Assembly (NCBI GenBank): GCA_047972135.1
Contig: JBKEAJ010000089.1
Coordinates: forward strand, 1-17,118
Source of the DNA: JBKEAJ01 sp047972135
Lineage (GTDB): Bacteria > Bacteroidota > Bacteroidia > Bacteroidales > Prolixibacteraceae
DNA length: 17,118 nt
Reading direction: 5' to 3'
The notes beneath the pieces were generated by a model that saw nothing but the letters and a program-made list of their open reading frames with translations, did not search any database and had not been told where the DNA came from. Made by a program: the position numbers and the translations under genes. Below are positions 7,419-15,121 of the stretch, piece after piece; the first letter of the stretch is position 1, and every line of letters starts with the position of its first letter.

Positions 7419-10400
7419 ATGAATACAATTTTATTTTTTATGATGAGGAGACAGTTGATGTATCTCTACCGTTGTTGTGGTAGAGTTACAATAGTAAGTG
7501 TTGTTCCCATTGTGCTGGCACTTGTTTTTGCTGGTACGGTAAAAGCGAATGAGACGGGTCCGAAAAATCTGGATTTAGTTCCTTACACAGAATTAAGTGC
7601 TTCGATTTTTCAAAAAGATACATTGAGCAGTCAGTCGCAAAGTTCAAAGACTCGGGAGATTACCGGTCGGGTAGTCGACGAAACTGGCGAACCAATGGCA
7701 GGGGTTAATGTTGTATTTAGGAAGAAAGGTTCTACCACTCCTGTAACAATGAATATATCATCAGTCATTGGTACTTATAGTTTGACGATTCCCGATAATG
7801 TGCAAGGAACAATCAGTTTCACGTTTATAGGAACCAAGGGCTACACCGAAGAGGTGAAAGGTCAAACAATTATAAATGCAACTCTACAATCTGATGTAAG
7901 TGAAGTTGGTGAAGTTGTTATAACGGGGATTTTTGAGCGTAAATCAGAATCTTATACGGGGGCAACAAATACTGTTAAAGCTGAGCAGTTGGAGAGATTT
8001 GGTAATAGGGATGTGCTGACAACCATCCGAAATATCGAGCCCTCGTTCAACATCCTTGAGAGTAATATTTACGGTTCGGATCCCAATCGTTTGCCAACAG
8101 TGCAAATTCGAGGAAATACAAGTCTGCCGAATGTAGGTAATCTGCAAGCCGAAGCCTCAGCTCAGCTTAATGCACCTTTGGTAATACTCGACGGTTTTGA
8201 ATCGACAATGAAGATATTGCAGGACATGAATGAAAATGATATAGGGTCGATTACTATATTGAAAGATGCCTCTGCAACAGCGATATATGGTTCGCGCGGA
8301 GCAAATGGGGTGGTGGTGATAACAACCAAACAGCCCAAAGCGGGAGATATGCGTATCACATGGCGCAGTGATTTGACCATCGAGGCACCGGATTTGACCT
8401 CTTACGACTTACTGAATGCTAGGGAGAAATTAGAATTAGAGCGGAAAATGGGTTTGTACAAAGGTAATACTTATGCTGAAGGTGTGGAGTTGGAGCAGTA
8501 TTATAATTCTATTCTAGCTCAAGTCAATAAAGGAGTAGATACCTATTGGCTGTCTAAGCCACTGCAGACGGGTATCGGACAGAAGCATAGCATTCGCATT
8601 GAGGGAGGAGACCGAAAATTCAGATACTCCGCAACCGCTCAATATAATGATATCAACGGAGTAATGATAGGTTCTGATAAGCAGACTTTCAACGGAGGAG
8701 TTAAACTTATGCTAAGACATAAGAATCTGCTTTTTCAAAACAACCTGATGGTTGGGATAATAACAGGCGAGAACAGTCCATACGGTTCATTCTCTCAGTA
8801 TGTAAGTCTGAATCCATATTGGACGGGTTATGATGATAATGGTAATGTTTTGAAGCAACTCGGGTATTATGGTAGCGACAACTATACGAAACGTTGGAAA
8901 ACGCTACCTATAAATCCGCTCTACAATGCCACTCTTAACACTTTTGACAGGACTAAGACCAAGAGAATTACAAATAATTTTTCAATAGAGTGGTCTATTC
9001 TGGAAACATTGAAACTGCGTGGACAGTTGGGTTTGACCTCTTCAAATAGGACATCTGACGAATATCTTCCAGCAAGTCATACAGCTTTTGCAAATTATAG
9101 TGATTCTGATTTTTTCCGCAAAGGGTCTTATGCTTATGGTTCAGGAGAGGGCTTTTCTTATGATGGTAGTTTAAATCTTACTTATAATAAGATTTTCAAG
9201 GAGAAGCATGTTTTGTTTGCAGGAGCGAATTTCAACATACAAGAAAGCATGAGTAATTATTATTCTTTTAAGGCAGAGGGGTTTACAAATGATAATATAG
9301 ACTATCTCGGGGCTGCAAAACAGTATGCAGAAGGAGGTTCACCCACAGGCACAGAGAGCCTTAGTCGTTCTGTCGGTTTTGCTTTTAACGCAAACTATAT
9401 GTACGATAATAAGTATTTTGCTGATTTTTCTGTCAGAACCGACGGGTCGTCGCAGTTTGGTGCAGACAAGCGTTTTGCTCCGTTTTGGTCTTTAGGTATT
9501 GGCTGGAACTTGCACGAAGAAACCTTTTTACACGACACTTTCATTAATCGATTAAAGCTAAGAACATCAGTAGGGACAGCAGGTTCGCAGAACTTTAGCT
9601 CTAGTCAGGCATTATCTACGTATGTATTTTATACAGACAATCGTTACGACAATTGGACGGGCTCGTATCTGAAAGCATTGGAAAATCCCGATTTGCGGTG
9701 GCAGCAAACCTATAGCTACAATATCGGAACAGACGTCGAAATCCTTGATAGTCGTATATCATTGAGTTTTGACTATTACCAGAAGCGAACCGATGGAATG
9801 ATATCATCTATCAATATACCGTCGTCCAATGGTTTTTCGAGTTATGTTTCTAATATTGGGGAAGTTACCAATAATGGTTTTGAATTCAATCTGTCAGCAT
9901 ATTTGCTTAGGGATTATTCGCGAGGTATTTCTTGGAATATCGGAATATCGGGTATTCATAATGTCAATAGAATCCAAGAATTGTCGCAGACTCTCAAGGA
10001 TGCACAGAAAACAATGGAGGAAAATTCAACTACCGACCCTAATAATCTTTACAGGGAGGGCTACTCTATGAGTACAATATGGGTAGTACGTTCATTAGGC
10101 ATAGACCCAAATACAGGTAAAGAGCTATATGTAAAGAAAAACGGAGAAATTACCACAATATGGGATTCAGAGGACTTAATAGATGGAGGCGAGACAACTC
10201 CTGATTTGGAAGGTAGTATCAATACTTCATTTCGTCGTAAGAATCTATCTCTCACTCTATCGTTTGGATACCGCTTTGGAGGACAGATGTATAACTCAAC
10301 ATTGATAAGTAAGGTGGAGAATGCTGATTATGAATATAATGTGGATAGTCGTGTTTATGACGGTAGGTGGCAAAATCCCGGAGATATTGCCGCATTCAAA

Positions 10401-10652
10401 TCTATATACGACAAGGGTACAACTTATATGTCGACGCGTTTTGTGGAGGAGGAAAATACCCTTACACTACAGAATGTCAATATCAGATATGATTTGAAGA
10501 ACATAAAGTTTGTAAAGGATTTGGGGATTGAAAGTCTTGCGCTTACAGGCAATGTCGGCAATCTATTTTACCTTTCGACAGTACGACAGGAGCGGGGAAC
10601 GAGTTACCCCTTTGCACGGAATTTTTCTCTCGGTATAAACGTAGTTTTTTAA
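7419..10652 (+). CDS. SusC/RagA family TonB-dependent outer-membrane transporter (right copy)
   Basis: A 1077-residue TonB-linked channel, first gene of the complete right-hand operon. A signal segment lies at about residues 22-44 (VSVVPIVLALVFAGTVKA). The carboxypeptidase-D-like regulatory domain spans about 80-157 (ITGRVVDETGEPMAGVNVVF), with the TonB-box region at 162-170 (EVGEVVITG). The plug spans about 183-305, with VQIRGNTSLPNVG, PLVILDGFES and KDASATAIYGSRGANG. The beta-barrel runs to the C-terminal phenylalanine (GINVVF). There is no room for an STN domain. The start at 7419 is preferred because AACAAAATATAAACAG precedes it and nearly the same leader precedes the PKD-like gene at 12975; ATG codons at 7440 and 7443 are alternatives. 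The 10673-10719 spacer and SusD follow. No carbohydrate-active enzyme accompanies it, so a peptide substrate is more likely than a glycan, by inference. Confidence 0.95.
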   Translation: MNTILFFMMRRQLMYLYRCCGRVTIVSVVPIVLALVFAGTVKANETGPKNLDLVPYTELSASIFQKDTLSSQSQSSKTREITGRVVDETGEPMAGVNVVFRKKGSTTPVTMNISSVIGTYSLTIPDNVQGTISFTFIGTKGYTEEVKGQTIINATLQSDVSEVGEVVITGIFERKSESYTGATNTVKAEQLERFGNRDVLTTIRNIEPSFNILESNIYGSDPNRLPTVQIRGNTSLPNVGNLQAEASAQLNAPLVILDGFESTMKILQDMNENDIGSITILKDASATAIYGSRGANGVVVITTKQPKAGDMRITWRSDLTIEAPDLTSYDLLNAREKLELERKMGLYKGNTYAEGVELEQYYNSILAQVNKGVDTYWLSKPLQTGIGQKHSIRIEGGDRKFRYSATAQYNDINGVMIGSDKQTFNGGVKLMLRHKNLLFQNNLMVGIITGENSPYGSFSQYVSLNPYWTGYDDNGNVLKQLGYYGSDNYTKRWKTLPINPLYNATLNTFDRTKTKRITNNFSIEWSILETLKLRGQLGLTSSNRTSDEYLPASHTAFANYSDSDFFRKGSYAYGSGEGFSYDGSLNLTYNKIFKEKHVLFAGANFNIQESMSNYYSFKAEGFTNDNIDYLGAAKQYAEGGSPTGTESLSRSVGFAFNANYMYDNKYFADFSVRTDGSSQFGADKRFAPFWSLGIGWNLHEETFLHDTFINRLKLRTSVGTAGSQNFSSSQALSTYVFYTDNRYDNWTGSYLKALENPDLRWQQTYSYNIGTDVEILDSRISLSFDYYQKRTDGMISSINIPSSNGFSSYVSNIGEVTNNGFEFNLSAYLLRDYSRGISWNIGISGIHNVNRIQELSQTLKDAQKTMEENSTTDPNNLYREGYSMSTIWVVRSLGIDPNTGKELYVKKNGEITTIWDSEDLIDGGETTPDLEGSINTSFRRKNLSLTLSFGYRFGGQMYNSTLISKVENADYEYNVDSRVYDGRWQNPGDIAAFKSIYDKGTTYMSTRFVEEENTLTLQNVNIRYDLKNIKFVKDLGIESLALTGNVGNLFYLSTVRQERGTSYPFARNFSLGINVVF

Positions 10653-10673
10653 TTAATAGTATATTAGACAATG

Positions 10674-10719
10674 GACAAAAAGCGTATAGCCTACAGCTTA
10701 TAGCATAAAAAACAAACAA
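10674..10719 (+). promoter_or_regulatory. Conserved 46-nt SusC-SusD intergenic spacer (right copy)
   Basis: This segment ends directly at the SusD start codon and matches the minus-strand segment 1765-1810 at 43 of 46 positions by eye. It contains GTATAGCCTACAGCTTATAG and a terminal run ATAAAAAACAAACAA just before ATG. The preceding 21 nt after the SusC stop codon are not conserved between copies, so conservation begins sharply at GACAAAAAGC. Confidence 0.55.
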
Positions 10720-12111
10720 ATGAAAAAGATAATTTTATATATAATAGGACTGTCGAGTATGCTTGCATTATCGGCATGTAATGAATGGTTGAAAGTTTAT
10801 CCCGAAGGAGAGCTGCCGAAGGAAGATATGTTTTCCGACGAAGCGGGCTTTGAGAACGCCATGACAGGCGTATACATAGCAATGAAGGAGCAGAGTGTTT
10901 ATGGCGCAAACCTAAGTACAACAACTATTGAGTATTTAGTTTCGTCGTGGGATGTTACTGGTGGCTCCAACACAGAAGATCTAGGGCTGTTTAATTATGG
11001 GAATACTGCTATTGAGACTACGTTTGAGGATATTTTTCAACAACAATACTTCACCATTGCAGAAATAAACTCCATACTAAGTGCTCTTGATGATAAGCAA
11101 GATGGATTTACTACCGATGGTCTTTATGGGCAAATAAAAGGCGAGTGTCTTGGACTACGTGCCTACATACATTTTGATATTTTACGTATGTTTGGTCCTG
11201 TGCCTGGCACAGAAACTTCTGCCGAAATTCTACCTTATGTTACAGTTTTGTCGAAAGATAATCACTCCTACAGTACATATTTGGATTACAAAAAAGCATT
11301 AGAAGATGATATGGCAGAAGCCGAGTCTTTGTTGGCAGAGTCCGAGAAATTTGGCAACTATGCTGACCGCAGACACATTCGAATGAATGCAGAAACTGTT
11401 AGGGCTATGCAAGCACGAGCAGCACTGTGGTTTGGCGAAAAGGAGAAAGCATATCAGCTTGCAAAGGGAGTAATAGATTCTACAGCAACGAGATTGGGAG
11501 GGTCTGCCGACTTTACGAAAGGAGATTATAATCTGATCTGCGAACAACTTTTTGGATTACACATATACACTATGTATGAATATTTTCAACTCAATTTTGA
11601 AGGACAGATGCTTAAAAAAGGGACTAATGCTTCTCTTGTTAATACAGATTTATACGAAAATAGTAATGTCGATATCAGAAGATCGGCACTTTGGAAATTA
11701 AGTTATCCTACACTGGGTGACCCCGCTTATATAATAAGAAAATATGAGGTGAGTGACGGAACTCCAGCATCTTTCGATGTTGACTACCGTCGAGTGCCAA
11801 TGATACGCTTGAGCGAAATGTACTTTATTGCTACGGAAACAGCTCCAGATGCTACTACGGCACAAGTATATTGGGATGAGTTTAGAGAATCTCGGGATTT
11901 GCCTTCTGCCCCTCTTCCTAATAATGAAACAGCATTTAAGAATGAGATGACAAAAGAGTTTCGTAAAGAGTTCTTTGCCGAAGGACAAGCATTTTATGCC
12001 TACAAAAGGCTAAATACGGATAAAGCTCATTTTTTATGGATACCAACGGAAGTAACAACAATCAACTACGTTGTTCCATTGCCGAAAGACGAAGTCTATG
12101 GAAGCAAATAA
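10720..12111 (+). CDS. SusD/RagB family nutrient-binding outer-membrane lipoprotein (right copy)
   Basis: A 463-residue surface lipoprotein, the lid partner of the SusC at 7419-10652. The signal peptide ends in LSAC with Cys20, and the mature start CNEWLKVYPEGELPKEDMF matches the left copy. Family blocks are AMTGVYIAMKE, GLRAYIHFDILRMFGPVPG, RAMQARAALWFGE, RRVPMIRLSEMYFIA and EFRKEFFAEGQAFYAYKRL. The start lies 67 nt after the SusC stop and is preceded by AAAAAACAAACAA, the usual AT-rich leader. The DUF4843 gene starts 14 nt downstream, so translation of the two is probably linked. The middle of the protein (about residues 180-330) differs most from the left paralogue. The assignment to SusD is secure; the ligand is unknown. 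Confidence 0.95.
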   Translation: MKKIILYIIGLSSMLALSACNEWLKVYPEGELPKEDMFSDEAGFENAMTGVYIAMKEQSVYGANLSTTTIEYLVSSWDVTGGSNTEDLGLFNYGNTAIETTFEDIFQQQYFTIAEINSILSALDDKQDGFTTDGLYGQIKGECLGLRAYIHFDILRMFGPVPGTETSAEILPYVTVLSKDNHSYSTYLDYKKALEDDMAEAESLLAESEKFGNYADRRHIRMNAETVRAMQARAALWFGEKEKAYQLAKGVIDSTATRLGGSADFTKGDYNLICEQLFGLHIYTMYEYFQLNFEGQMLKKGTNASLVNTDLYENSNVDIRRSALWKLSYPTLGDPAYIIRKYEVSDGTPASFDVDYRRVPMIRLSEMYFIATETAPDATTAQVYWDEFRESRDLPSAPLPNNETAFKNEMTKEFRKEFFAEGQAFYAYKRLNTDKAHFLWIPTEVTTINYVVPLPKDEVYGSK

Positions 12112-12125
12112 TAAATTATAAACAC

Positions 12126-12932
12126 ATGAAACACTATATTATTAAGCGTATGAAGACTAGCAGAATTTTTTCCTGCTTACTTTTTACATTCCTTGTCGGA
12201 GCCTTAGGGACAATATATTCATGCAAGAATGATTATGAAACCTACAGCGGGGATTGTTATATTCAGTTTGGACCTGATACATCAGTAATCTACGAATCAT
12301 CCAGAGTATATGATGATACAATAAAGTCGTACTCATTTATTTATGAGGGGAATGACGTTGTTAGGCAAACGATCTATTTTGATCTATATGCACTAGGGGG
12401 TATTAAGGACTACGATCGAAGTTTTAAACTTATGCAAGTTGCAGTCCCCAACGCATTAAATGCTGTGCCTGATGTTCACTATCTAGCATTTGACAACCCT
12501 GAAGTGTCGTCGCTATATGTTATAAAAGCAGGAGAAACCCATCTGAGCGTTCCGATTGTCCTATTGAGAGATACATCGCTAAGTCATTCTATCTATACCT
12601 TAAAGATAGAACTACAGGCAAATGAGGAATTTCTGCTAGGTACTTCGGAGCTTTTATGGCGAAAGGTATATTTCACGGACATAATCACAGAACCCAATGC
12701 TTGGAGTGTTTGGGAAGGAGTATTTGGCGACTATAGTAGGGTAAAACATCTTTTTATGATTGATGCCACCGGACAGAAATTTGACGACGAATTTTTCGAA
12801 AAGAATGAGATGGCATATACTGCTATGTACGGATATGCCGCAAAGTGTAAGGAGGAGCTTGCAAAATATAATGTAGCACATCCCAATGCACCATTGCGAG
12901 ATGAAAACGGGGTACTAATCATTTTTCCATAG
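12126..12932 (+). CDS. DUF4843 domain-containing lipoprotein
   Basis: A protein of 268 residues when started at the ATG at 12126; this start sits 14 nt after the SusD stop and follows AAATTATAAACAC, a leader like those of the neighbouring genes. The ATG at 12150 (MKTSRIFSCLLF) is a reasonable alternative giving a shorter signal peptide. The hydrophobic segment ends at YSC (Cys33 from the first start) and is followed by KNDYETYSGDCYIQFGPDTS. The body carries YSFIYEG, IYFDLYALGGIKDYDR, LNAVPDVHYLAFDNPEVS and VPIVLLRDTSLSHSIYTL, all beta-rich in character. The end, DENGVLIIFP, looks like a natural family terminus. It belongs to the SusCD accessory lipoproteins found with PKD-like proteins. If the comparison with BT2262 of B. 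thetaiotaomicron is right, it sits on the extracellular side of the complex. Confidence 0.88.
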   Translation: MKHYIIKRMKTSRIFSCLLFTFLVGALGTIYSCKNDYETYSGDCYIQFGPDTSVIYESSRVYDDTIKSYSFIYEGNDVVRQTIYFDLYALGGIKDYDRSFKLMQVAVPNALNAVPDVHYLAFDNPEVSSLYVIKAGETHLSVPIVLLRDTSLSHSIYTLKIELQANEEFLLGTSELLWRKVYFTDIITEPNAWSVWEGVFGDYSRVKHLFMIDATGQKFDDEFFEKNEMAYTAMYGYAAKCKEELAKYNVAHPNAPLRDENGVLIIFP

Positions 12933-12934
12933 TA

Positions 12935-12942
12935 GGGGGGGG
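12935..12942 (+). repeat. Eight-G homopolymer just after the DUF4843 stop codon
   Basis: The DUF4843 gene ends in TAG at 12930-12932, and a run of eight G begins three bases later, in an otherwise AT-rich 42-nt gap before the PKD-like gene. It is the longest G run I noticed in the window. Being outside both reading frames, it could alter only spacing or mRNA structure. Confidence 0.7.
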
Positions 12943-12974
12943 AATGTGGTAATTAAAAAACAAAATATAAATAC

Positions 12975-14501
12975 ATGAAAAAGAACATATTAGCGGTCAT
13001 TTTTCTGACCTTATTATTGTCGTCGTGCTACAAGGATATTGGCAACTACGATTACGATGACGAAGAGTTAATTACAATCGATGGTCTCAAGGAGAAATAT
13101 TCAGGAGTGGCAATGGTTGATACTATTGATATTAGCCCTACTGTAAGCTCCACCGATCCCAATGCTGAGTTTGAATACTTATGGTATATGTTCGAACTCG
13201 AGAAAACAGGAAAAGTTAACTGCGACACCATTGCATATACCAAAGATCTTAATTATCTGATTTCCAAAAGTCATCAAGAATGGCAACTTGTTTTCGAAGC
13301 AACGAATACCAATACGGGGCTAAAAAAGATGGTAACATCCAATTTGAAGATAAATACAGAATTCACTCAAGGCTGGTATGTATTGAAAGACGATGGTACA
13401 AATTCAGATCTTGATATGTTTACAGTTAGGGATACCATTGTGCCAGTGTCGGTAGCACCCAATGTCTACAGCCGTATTAATGGCAAAGGCTTTGACGGGA
13501 AGGCAAAAACTATTAGCTTCTTTTCTACCTTTGGATGGGCATCATTTGGTGTAGTTACCGAGCAGCGATTGTTGGCAATTGCATCAGAAAAAGATGTGTC
13601 ATTAGCCAGCATTAAAACGATGGAAGAATATAAAGGCACAGAAAATATGTTTCTTGGGAATACGCCATCTGTAATGGATATGGGATTTATAGGATTGTCG
13701 GGCTATATGTACAACTATATAATTAATGATGGCAAGCTCCATTATATATACGGCTTTATGCCAGGAGATGGAAGTTTCAGCCTTCCCTTGGCAAGAAATT
13801 TAGCTTATGATGAGTATCATTTATCTGACTATGTTCTGCTTGGAGTAAATTATAATTTCTTTTTCGATGATATCAGCAGTAAATTTGTTACTCATAACGA
13901 CATAGCAACAGAACTTGCAGAAATCGGGCTTACGTCTACCGAAGCCAATGTCATAAGCAATAAGAAGATGTTATACATGGGATTATTGCAAGATAATCCC
14001 GATATTTATCCTGTGGCTGTTGTGGAAGATAAAACGGATAGCAACATAAAGTATATTTTCCGTGTAAAGAATAACAACGATGGTACTTTAGAAGCTCTTG
14101 ATGTTGAAGCTATCCATAGCAGCAGTAAACTTTTCAATGCAACGAAAATGACAGTTAGTCATGACAATCTGATTCTATATTTTGTTGTTGGCAATGAGCT
14201 GTGGTCTAGGAATTTGCTAAGTGGGCTAGAGCAACATCAATATACGGCACCTGCTGGCGAAGATATTACCATGATTCGTCATAGGAAATATACCAATAGT
14301 GATAACGACCCTCAGTTTTCTTACAACTATATCATAGTTGCAACAAGTGATGGCTCTAACTATACGGTCAACTTTTTCAGTAAGAGAGCGGGTAATTTAA
14401 AAGAGACTCCCGATTTTTCTATGTCAGGAACAGGTAGTGTTAAGGATATTATCTTTGTTTCCCAACAGCTCGAAGAAGGGCATTACGAGCAAGGGTATTA
14501 G
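12975..14501 (+). CDS. PKD-like family surface lipoprotein
   Basis: A 508-residue lipoprotein and the last gene of the right operon. The signal peptide MKKNILAVIFLTLLLSSC has a clear lipobox with Cys18. The mature start CYKDIGNYDYDDEELI is the hallmark of the Bacteroidota 'PKD-like family' lipoproteins encoded beside SusCD and DUF4843. The first part (about 35-130) has the look of PKD-type beta domains (ISPTVSSTDPNAEFEYLWYM, WQLVFEATNTNTGLKKMV). The rest (about 140-490) is beta-rich with repeated YIFRVKN, LILYFVVGNELWSRNL and YIIVATSDGSNYTVNF segments, suggestive of propeller-like blades, though I cannot prove the fold. The leader AACAAAATATAAATAC before ATG resembles that of the SusC at 7419. 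Size and order match what I recall of BT2261 in a peptide-transporting SusCD complex. A strong hairpin follows 4 nt after the stop codon. Confidence 0.88.
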   Translation: MKKNILAVIFLTLLLSSCYKDIGNYDYDDEELITIDGLKEKYSGVAMVDTIDISPTVSSTDPNAEFEYLWYMFELEKTGKVNCDTIAYTKDLNYLISKSHQEWQLVFEATNTNTGLKKMVTSNLKINTEFTQGWYVLKDDGTNSDLDMFTVRDTIVPVSVAPNVYSRINGKGFDGKAKTISFFSTFGWASFGVVTEQRLLAIASEKDVSLASIKTMEEYKGTENMFLGNTPSVMDMGFIGLSGYMYNYIINDGKLHYIYGFMPGDGSFSLPLARNLAYDEYHLSDYVLLGVNYNFFFDDISSKFVTHNDIATELAEIGLTSTEANVISNKKMLYMGLLQDNPDIYPVAVVEDKTDSNIKYIFRVKNNNDGTLEALDVEAIHSSSKLFNATKMTVSHDNLILYFVVGNELWSRNLLSGLEQHQYTAPAGEDITMIRHRKYTNSDNDPQFSYNYIIVATSDGSNYTVNFFSKRAGNLKETPDFSMSGTGSVKDIIFVSQQLEEGHYEQGY

Positions 14502-14505
14502 TCGT

Positions 14506-14547
14506 AAAGCTTTAAAGCCAACTTTTTACAGTTGGCTTTAAAGCTTT
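14506..14547. terminator. Hairpin terminator between convergent units
   Basis: A perfect 17-bp inverted repeat, AAAGCTTTAAAGCCAAC at 14506-14522 and GTTGGCTTTAAAGCTTT at 14531-14547, with an 8-nt loop TTTTTACA. The stem ends in GCTTT on either strand, so it could stop the right operon coming from the left and the toxin-antitoxin transcript coming from the right. No long T tract follows the stem. Confidence 0.85.
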
Positions 14548-14579
14548 GTCGACATTGATTAAATTTCTCCCATGATTAT

Positions 14580-14729
14580 TCACTTGTCGTCATAGTGTCC
14601 TATTCCTGTTTTGGGGTGTATGTGCAGTTCCTTTAAAAGCCTTTGGAGCTTTTTAAATGTGGTCGGCTCATTGCGTTTTAGTCGCTTTATATCCTCCTTT
14701 GCACCAGCCGAATACTTGAGACTATACAT
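14580..14729 (-). pseudogene. Truncated RelE/YoeB-family toxin
   Basis: A 49-codon minus-strand frame reads MYSLKYSAGAKEDIKRLKR, then NEPTTFKKLQRLLKELHIHP and KTGIGHYDDK before a TGA at 14582-14580. This matches the N-terminal half of RelE/YoeB/Txe mRNA interferases (start, first helices and the HPxTGIG turn). The C-terminal half with the usual YWSRRI..EHRLVY-type strands and catalytic residues is absent, and the DNA downstream in other frames does not supply it. The start codon lies 3 nt after the stop of the antitoxin gene, the usual toxin-antitoxin arrangement. It should be inactive as a nuclease. The truncation point lies about 30 nt from the hairpin that ends the PKD-like operon, so the neighbouring locus may have replaced its 3' end. 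Confidence 0.72.
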
Positions 14730-14732
14730 CGT

Positions 14733-14996
14733 TTATAAACTTTCCAAAAATGCCTCAGTATCTTCGGGGGTTTCGCAAAATGTATATTTACCGTCCTCAA
14801 CTTCCTTCAGGCGCTCATCCATCATTTTATTAAAATCGTCCTTGCTCATGCGATAATTTACCTCATTCATAAGCACATTTTCAACATAGCTATTAATACT
14901 GCAGTTCTCTTTCCTAGCTTCAATTTTTAGACGTTTCAATAAATCAGTATTCAATCAAAATGCTGTTTGCTTTTTAGTCGTCTTTGCCGCGTCCAT
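14733..14996 (-). pseudogene. Ribbon-helix-helix antitoxin with an in-frame stop
   Basis: From an ATG at 14996-14994 the frame reads MDAAKTTKKQTAF, then TGA at 14957-14955, then LNTDLLKRLKIEARKENCSI and NSYVENVLMNEVNYRMSK, followed by an acidic tail that ends FLESL at a TAA at 14733. With Arg in place of the stop the N-terminus becomes the usual RHH strand plus helix (TAF-R-LNTDLLKRLK), so a CGA or AGA codon probably mutated to TGA. A TTG restart at 14954 would give 73 residues but remove most of the DNA-binding strand. The acidic C-terminal part (about residues 50-87) is the expected toxin-binding segment. The gene sits just upstream of the truncated toxin, so the module as a whole is decayed. 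Confidence 0.72.
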
Positions 14997-15121
14997 GATG
15001 TTATCTTTTAAAAGACAAATTTATAACAATTTTCAATGCAAGTCAAATCATGTACTGGTCTAGAAACAAGCATCATAAAAACTAAATCCCGCTGTTTAAA
15101 TTTTAAATCGGAAGATTGTAC
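14997..15121. other. AT-rich gap between the antitoxin and sulfatase remnants
   Basis: A short AT-rich stretch that should contain the original antitoxin promoter and the 3' region of the sulfatase gene. I see no confident promoter or terminator in it. Confidence 0.4.

Noticed and set aside
7237..7428. 63-codon minus-strand hydrophobic frame before the right SusC
   Set aside because: Its hydrophobicity comes from translating AT-rich leader DNA; it overlaps the SusC start region and has no family match I recognise.
12036..12125. Longer version of the DUF4843 protein starting inside SusD
   Set aside because: The extra 30 residues are an out-of-frame reading of the SusD C-terminus and would place the signal peptide internally; the ATG at 12126 has the usual leader.
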